From NCBI RefSeq assembly GCF_029962835.1, contig NC_080590.1, forward strand, positions 69,713,501-69,777,500: DNA of 64,000 nucleotides. The letters run 5' to 3'. The first letter of the stretch is position 1. Each line of letters starts with the position of its first letter. Below, piece by piece: positions 1-11,021 of this stretch. The translations under genes and the position numbers were made by a program. Source of the stretch: Magnolia sinica (taxonomy: Eukaryota; Streptophyta; Magnoliopsida; Magnoliales; Magnoliaceae). The notes beneath the pieces were generated by a model, which saw only the letters and a list, made by a program, of their open reading frames with translations, made no database searches and was not told the DNA's origin.

Positions 1-812
1 AAACCCTAGGTTGTATAAATCTTGACCATAGACACTTGGTAGAACATTGATCTCATGTACAACTTCACAATCCATGATAGGACTCAACTCTGAGAGTACA
101 CATGCTTCCTAGCAATGTCAGTTAGTGATTCAAGTATAAGGTGATGATTCTTTCCCTTGAGCTTTCCATCTTTCCATTAGCTTAAGTTATAGTTTTTATT
201 TAAATTGATATCTCTGTCTTATAATCACATGTGTTAGCTGGTGGAAATTAAATTGATATATTGCTTACTTAATGTTCATCATGTATATTTGTTCATGCTT
301 TTGGATTATTTGTGGATTACTTACGGAACTTAAACTGGTACATTAGTGGGAAATTCCTACATATAAATGTACACTTATTCTCGGGATGTAACTTGGCTGG
401 TTGTGATCGTAATGGACCTTCGACTTGGTGGTTATTGAGTGGTGGGTTAAATTAATCATTGATATGGGCCTAGCATCAAGGGTTGTTGCGTTTAATGGTT
501 TTTAAGGATGGTCTTTTATCGCATGGTTTTAATATCGGTCCTATGTGGCTTAGTTTTAATAACCTGCCCTATGTGGCTTAGCATTGATATTTGCCCGAGT
601 TGGTTTTGTTTTGGTATTTTCTCTATATGGGATTGGTGTACTATTTCTATACAACCATGCGATGGTAAACCCCATATACTGTAATATGATTGGCCACTAG
701 TCGATGGGTTTCCATTAAACATCCTAAGATAGTAGTCTCATGAGCCGGGGATGGTGGTCATGGGACACTATGCCCGAGTCGTCGGCCTACGCTGGGCGAT
801 GTGCTCCCCATA
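1..812 (+). mobile_element. Left part of a chromovirus-type LTR (LTR0)
   Basis: This is non-coding sequence that continues after the CACTA insertion at 11022-12007. The last ~90 bases (about 735-812) resemble bases 57250-57340 inside the chromovirus LTR further right: both read through 'catgagccggg', 'gggacact' and 'gtcggcctacgctggg' to 'ctccccata'. The LTR start lies outside the window, so its length is unknown. No ORF here looks real. The family assignment comes from this local similarity and from the GGGCGTTACA terminus at 12007. Confidence 0.6.
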
Positions 813-829
813 CACTACAAGAAAGTAGG

Positions 830-1865
830 CCTTTAGCCTCAATTTTTTAGCCTCAATTGAAAAAATGGAGGCTAAATGTATTTTTTAACCTCGGTTGCTA
901 TGGAACTGAGGCTAAAAGTTCATTTTTCGCCTCAGTTGCTAAATAACTGAGGCTAAAAGTCTACTTTTTAGCCTCAGTTGCATAAGAACCGAGGCGAAAG
1001 GTTTACTTTTAGCCTCAGTTCCATAGAAACCGAGGCGAAAGGTCTACTTTTAGCCTCGGTTCCATAGAAACCGAGGCGAAAAGTCTACTTTTTAGCCTCA
1101 GTTGCTAGGAACCGAGGCGAAAGGTATACTTTTTAGCCTCACTTGCATAGGAACCGAGGCGAAAGGTCTGCTTTTTAACCTCGGTTGCATAGGAACAGGC
1201 GAAAGGTCTACTTTTTAGCCTCGATTACATAGGGAGGCGAAAGGTCTGCTTTTTAGCCTCAATTGCGGAACCGAGGCGAAAGGTCTGCTTTTTAGCCTCG
1301 GTTGCATAGGCAGAGGCGAAAGGTCTACTTTTAGCCTCGGTTGCATAGAACCGAGGCGAAAAGTCTACTTTTAGCCTCACTTGCATAGGAAGAGGCGAAA
1401 GGTCTACTTTTTAGCCTCGATTGCATAGAACAGAGGCGAAAGGTCTACTTTTAGTCTCACTTGCATAGGAACCGAGGCGAAAGGCTGCCTTTTAGCCTCG
1501 ATTGCATAGGAACCGAGGCGAAAGGCCTACTTTTTAGCCCCAGATAGGAACAGAGGCAGAAAGGTCTACTTTTTAACCTCGATTGCATAGGAACCGAGGC
1601 GAAAGGTCTACTTTTTAGCCTCACTTGCATAGGAACCGAGGTGAAAGGTCTACTTTTAGCCTTAGTTACTAGGAACCGAGGCGAAAGGTCTACTTTTTAG
1701 CCTCACTTGCATAGGAACCGAGGTGAAAGGTCTACTTTTTAGCCTCAGTTGCTAGGAACCGAGGTGAAATGTCTACTTTTTAGCCTCAATTGCATAGGAA
1801 TCGAGGCGAAATGTCTACGTTTTACCCACAGTTGCATAAGAACCGAGGCGAAAGGTCTAATTTTT
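830..1865. repeat. 5' subterminal hairpin array of the CACTA element
   Basis: About 25 units of roughly 40 bp follow each other with little spacing. Each unit is an imperfect palindrome: TTTTAGCCTCRGTT, a short loop GCATAG, then GAACCGAGGCGAAA, then a linker GGTCTAC. The units vary by small indels and by C/T or G/A changes. Such arrays bind the element's own DNA-binding protein in known En/Spm elements; that role is inferred here. Confidence 0.9.
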
Positions 1866-3699
1866 GATGAATGGGCCATTTTCCATCTGGACATTGCTCT
1901 ATTTGATTCACAGGTGGGTGAAAAGTACACTCCAGATTCATCTTTAAGAAATCACAACCATTATTACCTGTTAGAGCAGAAGGTGGTCCACATGTACGTA
2001 TTAACAGTCATTGATACACAGATTAGGCCAGTTAGAGCAGAAGGTGGCCCACATGTACGTATTAGCAGTCATTGAAACACACACAGAGAGATTCTGCACA
2101 CCTGTGAGAGATACAACTTTCCATCAGGTGGGCCTCACTGTTTAGATCTTAAGGCCTACAAACCAGGCTGTTTCACTACTCAGGTGGGTCACATCTTACA
2201 AGCAATGGGATGAACAATGGACAGCTACAAAATTGCTATACTCCAACGTTATATCTGCTCCAGTTATGCATGTGTGAATGTAAGGTTCTTTCTTTCAGAT
2301 CCTTGCTTACATGAAGGAAAATCAGGACCATAAAAATCATGGACCCTGCTGCGGATGGATCACAGCCAGAAAAAATCAAACTCGTTAGATAATCCAAACC
2401 ATCAGATCTGATAGTTAAATTTCTACAGCTTAGTACCATTTTCTTCTCAACCGTCTAGTTGTCACCTAGTAGTTAAATGTTTAGTAGTTAGCATCTAAAC
2501 AGCTTGGCCCACCTGATGAAAGGCTCGGATCTCTCCAATGTGTTCCATGTTGGCGTGTAGATAGGCAAGGCTTCACGTACGTGTGGGCTTACGAACCTCA
2601 TAGTTGTAACACGTGTTTGAGATCTGAGCTTTACATGAGATGAGCTATAAAAAAAAATTCCCTCGGCTCTTTCTCAAAATCCCTCAGCTCCCTCAGCTCT
2701 CTCTCAAAATCAGGTCATTTCATACTCCCTCAGCTCTCTCTCAAGATCCCTCAGCTCCGAAAGGAAATTCTGTCCTCCACACCAGCAATCTCTTCGCCGA
2801 TTTCAGGTACTCATTCTCTCTCTCTGTTTTTTTTCTCTACTGATTTCTCAACTGAAATTCTCTCGAAAATCAGAAATCGGGGCAGAAATCTCTCATTTTC
2901 GTGCGTTTTCCCCATTTGGCTGTTCAAAATCCAATTTCCACGTTTTTTGGTTCGATTTGAGGAGTTTTTTTTGCTGATTTCATTGAAATCTTGCTCAGGA
3001 AGTGGAAAATCCTGTCGTTTCTAGCTCATTTGCTGGATTTGAGCAGTTTCTACATTGCAATATCAGCGATTAGGGTTTGGTGTTCGATCTGAGAGCAAAA
3101 CCCTGTTCTCTGGTGCGAAATCTGCTCCTCCATTGCCGATTTCCATGCAGGCTAGAAAAACAAGGGGCATATACACCGATTGCAGCTCCTCACCGATTGC
3201 AAAAACATGGATAGGGTTTGGTTTTTGTAATTTTTTCTTGATTTCTGGTGCTTGATTTGTTTTGATCTTGATCTAACTTATGTCTCTTTATTCTTAGAGA
3301 TTTCATTGGATTTTGTTTCGATTCTTGCTGATTTAAGTTGTAATTTAGGTTTTTGTATTTAGATTTTAGAGATTTATCTAAAAGTATATCTAAAAAAAAG
3401 TTGTCCAGCGGCGCATTTTCTATGCCAGATAAGTCTAATATGGTAGAATGTAGTGCATTTTTATATGTGCATATTTCTGATGGATATTTATTCTAGGAAT
3501 GAGATTTAGACACATGCAAAAAAAAAATAAAAATAAAAATAAAAATAAAAATCCCTCATACTGGTTGCTGCAGAATTTCTGTAAAATGCTATCTCTACCA
3601 TGGTTTATGTTCACATTGTCTCATAGCAGAAATTGGACAGATATTTTAAAGCTGATTTCGATTGTTTTCCATTCTTCTGGGCCAAACTTAATAATACAA
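1866..3699. other. CACTA interior with tandem duplication and promoter-like stretch
   Basis: No gene is recognised. A direct tandem duplication with period 61 bp covers 1971-2085 (TTAGAGCAGAAGGTGG... repeated from 2032). At 2645-2652 there is a TATA-like CTATAAAA. It is followed by four copies of a CCCTCAGCTC/TCTCTCAAAATC motif (2660-2760) and a pyrimidine-rich leader with a GT-type donor at about 2807. This resembles a plant promoter plus 5' UTR, possibly captured from a host gene. Bases 3521-3552 are an (AAAAAT)n run. Confidence 0.35.
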
Positions 3700-3830
3700 T
3701 AATAATAACATTTATCCTTTCATATTTACCTATTAATTTGCAAATAAAACTATATTGTACATGCACATTGTATGTACTGCAGCAACCCACATACCCTAGC
3801 ATACCATGTATTGTAAGAAGGAGCTTAATA
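3700..3830 (+). repeat. Perfect inverted repeat, left arm
   Basis: About 119 bases, from TTATCCTTTCATATTTACC to GGAGCTTAAT, are the exact reverse complement of 4947-5067, read base by base; the similarity extends a few more AT-rich bases on each side. The arms are separated by about 1.1 kb. Everything around them is much more diverged, so the identity suggests recent duplication or gene conversion. Confidence 0.9.
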
Positions 3831-4084
3831 TATATATCCATTCTGGTGCCACATATTGGAATGACCTGCTATAAAGGTAGAAAACAAAAGAACAGTCAGA
3901 TTTTTAGAATGTGATGAATTCCATTGACGAAGTTATTGAATTTTTAAATTTTAGTATCATCATGTGGGCTCCACCATACTCGTATCTTTGTGGGGTCAAG
4001 CCTTTTGATTTTCTCAGACATTAGAATATAAGTCGCAGGTAATAAAGCTTCAGAGCCTCATGTACACATGCTTGGACTTGTACA

Positions 4085-4400
4085 GCAGGAGTTTGGAAGC
4101 TGAATTTTGATGGCTTATTTTTGTTAGATCACTGTTCTTTGTGGTGTTGATGGGGTGTTTGGAGATGAGAAAGGCATGATTGTCAAAGCATCTCTACTGC
4201 CTAATGGAAGAGATGATTTCCGTAAAGGCCACTTTCTGAAGGTTTGACGATTTTTGTGAGGGAGTTTCTAGGCTCCTTGACTGTGGGGAGGGAATTATCA
4301 AAGGTTTTGCGATGGGCTACCTCTTGTGAAGTAGAAGCCTTGCCTGTCTTCGTTTTTGACAAAAATTGCCCTCTAAAAAGCCTCCTTGATAAACATATAG
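4085..4400 (+). pseudogene. Possible RNase H-like (LINE-type) fragment
   Basis: The frame starting near 4092 reads V-W-K-L-N-F-D-G, the usual opening of plant RVT_3-type RNase H domains. About 40 bases on, in another frame, comes G-V-D-G-V-F-G-D-E-K-G-M-I-V-K, resembling the next conserved block (GGVxRDExGxIV). Bases 4320-4400 contain E-V-E-A-L, which could be the following conserved block. Several frame changes break the reading, so this would be a dead fragment inside the CACTA element. The assignment rests on short motifs and is tentative. Confidence 0.35.
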
Positions 4401-4946
4401 ATTGTCTGTTTTTGCAGCGATGGTAGCATTGTTGTGGTCTCCCTGGCTAGGGAGGGTGATCCTTGTTAGTCTCTACATTGAGAATTCTGTCCTGCTTCCT
4501 TGATGTTGTTTTCCTTTTTTTTTTTTTTTTGAGTAAATACTTCATTCCTGAAAAAAAGTTTCTAAGAAAAAGGAGAAAAATAAATATAAAAAAAAAATCA
4601 TTTCTTGATAGATGTAGTAGTATTGAAGAGAAGGTTATCCAGATTTCTTGTTCAAAGAAGATTTGAACCATGGCAATTTATATGCTTTGAAATGGGATTA
4701 ATCTGATAGTTTCCATTGAACTTTTGTGGAATGGAAAGACACATTGGGAAAAACTGATTTGTAATGGATCTTGTTCAAAAAAAAAAAAAAAAGTGTAATG
4801 AGCCCCTTCATTACTGAGTTTGATGCTGAACAAATTGAGATCTTTATAATCCTTGGAAAGAGAATGATCAAATTGAGATCTTTGTTGTTTTAGGTGGAGT
4901 GTTGTGTCAGAGGTCTAATATGACATGGAAATCCATACATTTTTGT

Positions 4947-5079
4947 ATTAAGCTCCTTCTTACAATACATGGTATGCTAGGGTATGTGGGTTGCTGCAGT
5001 ACATACAATGTGCATGTACAATATAGTTTTATTTGCAAATTAATAGGTAAATATGAAAGGATAAATGTTATTATTATAG
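4947..5079 (-). repeat. Perfect inverted repeat, right arm
   Basis: This is the reverse-complement partner of 3700-3830, starting ATTAAGCTCCTTCTTAC. The spacer between the arms contains a poly(T) run at 4508-4530 and the possible RNase H fragment. The arms contain no recognisable coding sequence. Confidence 0.9.
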
Positions 5080-8000
5080 ACACTGCAGTATATAAGCTCA
5101 ATTCTTTTCATTTCTACCTCCTCATGGTTCAGGGTTCAAGCCTGTCAGATGCAAGCTCAATTCTTTGCATGGTCATTTGGATTAGGCTTGAAAGGTCAAA
5201 AGCGTGTAGGAAGTTTTGGTTTCAGAAATTTATTTTCTAATCTATTTTTGTTGTGTTTGCTTTCTCAGCCTGCAAGGCCAGGGGATCAGATCTGAGGGTT
5301 CACTTCAAGGTACATTGACCTTCATCCTTTTACCTGTTTTTGCTTCTAAGCATTTCATGTGAATTTTAGTAATCTTTCAAAAAACATGAATTTTAGTAAT
5401 CTCATATATTTTGGAATTCGGAGATCAAAAGAAATTTTATTATGTTCTTGTGGGTGGTTGAGTGTTGATTGAGAATACACATTGATTTATTTCTATGATC
5501 ACGCTTAACCTCCAATGTACACAAACGAATCGGTTTTATTGACTGGAGAAGGAAATGATTATTTCCTAGGTAATGAAGCATCTGAATTTTGCTACATTAT
5601 GATGTTATACTGGTATTGGATTTCAAATCATGACTCTGATATTTGGACTGCAGGGTCAGGAAAGGACATGGGACAAGTTTAGGAGAGCAATGTAGCCATA
5701 TCTGCATTGGTCTCATACAGAGGACTACGCAAGTTTCCTTGGGAGTGTGATATTGTCACTAAGATCTTAGTGTCATTTGTTTTTCAAATGGTATGTTTTA
5801 TTTTATTTATTATTATTATTTTGGTGACAGTTATATGCATGGAAGTGTTATAATGTAGAATATCATATTGATAGTTGTTTTTGACATATCTCCTCCAGTG
5901 GAATGCATATTCTGCATTTGCATCCTTGGGGTAGCTTTTCCGCAGTCAATGATCTATAACAACCTGCTTTATTCTGTTCGTGTTTTGGAAGTCTAAGTCC
6001 ATTAATGAAGCATTTGACACACAATCGCTTCCACATATGGATTTCAATGGGCCAGGCCTGAGGTCAGCTTCTGCCCAGATTTTGAACTATTCAGGCTGGA
6101 CCTATTCAAAGTTTTGATTTTACTTGGCCTCACACAGCCCTTTGATAGCCCTTTGACAGCCCTACTTCCACAGAATATGGTCTAGACTTCCAAAATCATA
6201 ATCAACCATTTTAGCTCTCTTACCTGATATGGTTTTCAATTTTGACCTGTTGATTTTAGATTTCAGATGGGCCAAACAACATTGCATTTCAGCCCTTCCA
6301 GCATTTTAGCCAATTAATGCACCTCCTTTTTCTTTTAATAATTTGTGTAAATTGGTTATTTACCTAAATGATCATTTACGTCTCATCACCATTGAGGTGG
6401 AAATAAGATTATCCAGGAATGAATGGTTGATTCAATTCAGTGCTCAAAATCGATCGGTTTGTATTGTTGGCTAACCTGATCTACAGACCCAGGTCACATT
6501 CGCAGCAGGACCACCTGATGAGTATCTCGGATCTCTTACACATGTTCCCTGTTCAAGCCCTGTTTGGAGGACTCTCTCAAGTGAGATAGACGGACCTCAC
6601 TACATACATGCAATGTGCCATATGTGTGAGATCCTGCACATTCATCATCTGCGGCGCATCATTGTTGCGGGTTGCCCATTCATCAGGTGAGTTACGCCTT
6701 TATGAGAAAAATAGATGGTTAGAGAAAAATGACCAAAGGTCCATATTCAACGTGGACAACACCTCTCTGATGAGGGGACCTGCCGAATTGTTAGGACGGT
6801 GCATGTTCAGTGGACCCCACTTGATGAATGAACTGGGTCTGCATGTTCATGGAGGTGGGCTCCCCCACTATCTCACTTGTGCTCATATCCCTCTCCTTTT
6901 CCATCTACACTCCAATGTGTAGATTGGCACGTAGTGATGTTGTGTATGATTAGTGGACCTCACATTTTCTTATCCTGTTTTTTGAGCAATGAACTCAGTA
7001 CTAAAAGTGTGTATGATTAGAAGTTTTCAGTTCCATGTAGGAAAAACTGTGTGATCAAAATACAGATGCTCTTGATACTAAGAAGGTATTAGACATCTTT
7101 ATCCCGTTTCCAGAGGCACAACCAAGAATTACCAAGTAATCCCATGTACTCTATTAGCAGTTATTTTTATTATTCATGCCTTCTTAGTCTTCTTACTACT
7201 CTGCCACCTACTTAAAATTCATGTTCTCTGATGCATATAAGTGAATCATCTGTGGATTCTAAGTGGACCCTTTTTTCCTTGACCCATTATGCAATTAGTT
7301 GACAGATAGGCAGTTCCATTACATCTGGTTTGAATGGCAAACAAGATCGTGTGAGGCACATGCTATTCGTACGTACTGTTGGAGGTAAACTTTCTGGATG
7401 GACTCGAAACAATACAACACCAGTTTTACGCAGCGCGTTAAACACCATAGCTCTTCGGTTATCTCCATGCTGGATCTCTGGAGTTTCCAGACCTTTGGCT
7501 TGCTCATTTTCACTGAATTTTTGTAAGAAATCTGACCTCTTGTGTTTCTCTCTTTTCATGCAAAAGAATATGATCTATCTTTCCTTTCCAATCTCTGTTC
7601 AGCTCTTCCTTTGAAGCTTTTCATGAGTTTCTTTGATATGTTGAAACTTTGAGAAGCTAATGTCATCTTTGAACTATTTCTGTTGTTTGATTTCTTTATT
7701 TTGCATTTTATAGGTTTTTCCTTCATTAGATTGATGTTCAGTTGTGTATCTAATTCTATTTAAATTAGATCTTGCAATGCTAGATATAATATGTTTTGTT
7801 TTTTATTGGATGTTGGATATAAAACTTCTGTAGCTCCTAAGAAGTTTTAAATGGTAGGTGATCATTCTGCACTACTTACTGGATATAATACGTATGGTTC
7901 ACTTGAGTTTTGAATCTATCTCATTTTTTTAGGTCGTGTCCTAAAATGATTTGGCAAAGAAAATGGACGGGGTGAATTTCTCATCAATAGTACAACAGCC

Positions 8001-9415
8001 CCACCTAGCTCTCATGGCAAGAAGTTCATGGGAAAGATTTCCGAAGAAAAGTCTGGTGGGTTTGTCACTTGTGAGAGCCACTGAGATTGCCCTGCAAATC
8101 TTTGGCATCAATTGATCCCAACTTAAAATTTCTATAAGAATTGCAACTTCTAATTAGGAAATTAGAGTTTCTAAAACAGTCCTTAAGAGCTCTTCTATTT
8201 CAAAACACCGATGCCATTGAGGTTTGTAGTTGTTCACTAACACCCACACCGTTGACACATGGTCACGAATTAAAGTTTTCGTGTATAGTTTTTCTAACAG
8301 TATGTTGCTGTGTTTGCATTGTCTACTTTGTGTAGTGTGACTTGCATCCTAATATGGCCACGTATAATTAGAATCCTTCCTATCCTCAGTGCAAGCATCT
8401 GTTTCAGTTTCTCAGTGTTCATCGATCACCAGATGGAAGGTATATGATGGCCCTGTTTGTAAATATCTTTCAATATTTACCAACTCCTAAACTCGATACT
8501 AATAACCTTGACTGAAGTATAGTCTATTCCGTTTCTTGACTCCAGTTAATTCTGCAAAACAAGAACCCGGACTGAAGTATAGTCTATTCTGTTTCTTGAC
8601 TTGAAACACCTCCATCATCTCCACATCATCCCCAAAAATAAAATAAAAAACCTCCATCACATCCACATCTACTTCTTTCTTCACCTATAGGCTTCTTTAG
8701 TTCAAAGACTCAAAATATTTTGTTCTACTCCTGTGATGGAGCAAAATATATGAGAAAGAGACAAGCAAAAGGCATAATGCAGTCATATCATGTCAGCCAT
8801 TACAAGTATAAAAAATAACAGTTGAACCTAGCAGTTACCATTTTCATTTATGGTAAGATAGCCTCTTAGAATTTGTAACATAATCGTTGTACATTTTCTT
8901 TGGAAACTACCAGTGTTTCCAATATATTATGTTATGGATGCAATTTCCTTTTACCTTATTCTGTATATTTGACTTCATTCAATCACCTAACTGTCACGAA
9001 AGTCACGAAGGTCTACTTCTTAGGTCTTGCATCTTTTCTGCTTGTCGATCTGTACTTTTTTAAAAAATTTGTCTAGTTGATCCTTAAGCAAAACTCTTTG
9101 CATGATTAGCAAAAGATTCATGTATACAAAACAACTTCTATGAGATTTTGCAATAAGAGAGGCTTTCCTTGGAAGAATATGCAAGGGGTTTGTGTGATCT
9201 CTAGCATAAAAGGCTAGAGGACTGTTAAACTTTGCTCTCAGTCTCTTCTGCTTCTTCTATCTATCTATGCTTATGGACTATTTGAGTTTCAATATGGTAC
9301 ATCAATTTCAATTTGCAATTAGTTTTGATTTAATTTGATTCTAGATGCATAAAAATAAATACACATCAACATGAAAAGAAAAAAGCCTCAACAACTAAAA
9401 TTATAACGAACATGG
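5080..9415. other. CACTA interior, no gene recognised
   Basis: AT-rich sequence with only short unsupported ORFs. The stretch 6480-6960 has the style of dispersed non-coding repeats in this genome (GTGGACCTCAC, CCACCTGATGAG). A near-exact direct repeat of about 35 bp, ACTGAAGTATAGTCTATTC..., occurs at 8512 and 8572. Some segments (5655-5760, 7290-7560) could be exon remnants of captured genes, but I could not assign them to a family. Confidence 0.4.
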
Positions 9416-9634
9416 GTGGAAGTTGTGCTAAATATTGCACTGCATTCTGTTGATGTGCACATATTTTCGACCTTCTTCGCATCCTACACCACAAGAAACC
9501 TCGGTCGGAGGCTGACCATGCTCATTGTAGGGATTTTCTTCATCATTGGCATGGTGCTAAATACAGCTGCCCAGAACCTTTTCATGCTCATTATAGGAAG
9601 GATCTTCCTGGGGTGTGGAGTCGGCATTAATCAG
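9416..9634 (+). pseudogene. Captured exon fragment of a monosaccharide/H+ symporter (STP family)
   Basis: The reading frame contains FFASYTTRNLGRR, then TMLIVGIFFIIGMVLNTAAQ, then LFMLIIGRIFLGCGVGINQ. This matches the transmembrane 2-4 region of plant STP hexose carriers, including the loop GRR motif and the GRxxLGxGVGxxNQ block. The match stops exactly at AATCAG/GTCTTT (9634), a plausible exon-intron donor located where STP genes carry an intron. Only about 60 of the usual ~500 residues are present, with no start codon context or flanking exons. It is therefore a transposon-carried gene fragment and not a working transporter. Confidence 0.82.
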
Positions 9635-10065
9635 GTCTTTTCTAGTTTCACTTCCGATTCCTGGGGCATGACCATTTTTATCCCCTTTGTAACCACGACA
9701 TATGTAGATTCCCATTAAAATGGCATTCACCTTATTTTGCTAGCAGTGTCATTACTAAGATCAAGATTCACGGATTTTTGGTGCAACATAATATCTATAA
9801 GTCTGATAATTCATTGTTGAATACATGCCAATATTTCATTGGCAGTTTCAAGTTATTTTTTAAAAATCTTTTTCTTTTCTTTTGTTTTTGTTGATTGGCT
9901 GGTAAGCAAGGTTCAAATCTGAGAACTCAATGTTGAAATGCACCCTGTCTACCATTGATCTACTGGCTCAAATTCTTGCAGTTTTGCTACCATCTATTTT
10001 TATTTTCTTGCTGGTAAGATCTTTTTTCTGATTGTTGTGGATGCTTATATTCCTTCTTGTGGCAG

Positions 10066-10271
10066 GTTCAGCTGCACAGTATCCGTTCCTCGGTAGTTCA
10101 GCTAATTTGAATCTGCAAAAACTAGTTGCTGGAAATAGCAGTTATGTTGATGTTGAATTCATCGATCCTGTGATTATGGCCGTTGGAAGAGGGAAGCTCC
10201 CACTGCCGATGACGCACCAGATCTCTCCCGACTACAACTTCAACATGTTGGCTATGGACCAGAGGCTTTAG
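10066..10271 (+). pseudogene. Second captured exon fragment, plant protein of unidentified family
   Basis: A splice-acceptor-like TTCTTGTGGCAG ends at 10065. It is followed by an open frame with a non-transposon composition: SSANLNLQKLVAGNSSYVDV, then EFIDPVIMAVGRGKLPLP, ending at a TAG at 10269-10271. The low-entropy Asn/Ser-rich style and the FIDPxIMAVGxGxLP block look like the middle of a conserved plant protein. I cannot name the family with confidence. It sits about 430 bp after the transporter fragment and near the 3' subterminal array, in keeping with multi-gene capture by the CACTA element. Confidence 0.55.
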
Positions 10272-10519
10272 TGGTTGCAGTCAAGATCTAGTAATCTGAA
10301 TTAGAATCCATTGATGATAGTTGATCAAAGCTTTAGTTGTTGAATTCTTTTTTTTTTTTTTACCCCAGATTTCTATTCCAAATAGAAACTAAAATTTCAA
10401 TTTGAAAAGTGGGTGTGATTCTCATGTTTTCTCTATGAGTTGTTACCTTATGAGAACAAAAATGCAAGCCATTTGATCAATGGCCACTGAATATGCATAG
10501 GTTTATGAATGTGTTAAAA

Positions 10520-11010
10520 TAAATGATTTAGCCTCGATTATTGATAAATGATGTTAGAAATTGATTTTAGCCTCAATTGATGTCAACGAAGGCTAAATCT
10601 ATCTTTAGTCTCAGTTTTGCCTTAGTTACTTAAACTGAGACTACAACTCCCGTGGCTAAAGGCATTAGCCTTGGTTGTTGAGAACCGAGGTTAAAAATAG
10701 ATTTAGCTTCGGTTGGAGACAATTGAGGCTAAAATTTGGATTTAGTCTCAGTTGAAAACAATGGAGGCTAAATTTTGATTTAGCCTCATTTTGAGAAAAT
10801 TGAAGTTAAAAAAGTTTTTAGCCTCACTTGAAGAACTGAGGCTACAAAAGTCATTTTAGCCTCGGTTGCTAAAACGGAGGCTAAAGCCTTTAGCCACGAG
10901 GTTTTCAACCTCGGTTTGAATAACTGAGGCAAAACTGAGGCTAAAGGCTTTAGCCTCAGTTTTTAACCTTTTTAGTCACAGTTTTGAACCGAGGCTAAAG
11001 CCCCCTTTTC
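10520..11010. repeat. 3' subterminal hairpin array of the CACTA element
   Basis: About ten diverged units alternate TTTAGCCTCGGTT and AACCGAGGCTAAA with loops of 4-12 bases. The unit core matches the 5' array (830-1865), but the spacing is looser and the GCATAG loop is missing. It runs directly into the terminal TTTCTTGTAGTG. Confidence 0.85.
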
Positions 11011-11021
11011 TTGTAGTGATA

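Larger units (their letters stand above)
813..11018. mobile_element. CACTA (En/Spm) DNA transposon, non-autonomous
   Basis: The element starts CACTACAAGAAA (813-824) and ends with its reverse complement TTTCTTGTAGTG (11007-11018), the classical CACTA terminal inverted repeat. It is flanked by the 3-bp duplication ATA (810-812 and 11019-11021). The related LTR at about 57334-57345 reads ctccccATAGTA with a single ATA, which acts as an empty-site paralogue. Both ends carry arrays of short hairpin units built on GAGGCTAAA/TTTAGCCTC, as in plant CACTA subterminal regions. I saw no TNP2 (Transposase_21-type) or TNPA coding region in the 10.2 kb. The interior holds host-gene fragments, a perfect 131-bp inverted repeat and AT-rich filler, so it is best read as a gene-capturing non-autonomous copy. 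Confidence 0.93.

Noticed and set aside
1-10. Telomere-type repeat (AAACCCTAG)
   Set aside because: Only one unit; no tandem TTTAGGG array follows. The same short string also occurs in the chromovirus LTR leader near 55908.
830-1865. CRISPR-like array
   Set aside because: Units are degenerate, contiguous and lack unique spacers. They lie next to a CACTA terminus in plant DNA, and the same units occur inverted at the other end.
9416-9718. Functional sugar transporter gene
   Set aside because: Only one exon-sized fragment of about 60 residues matches, inside a DNA transposon, with no start, no other exons and a frame that drifts into intron sequence.
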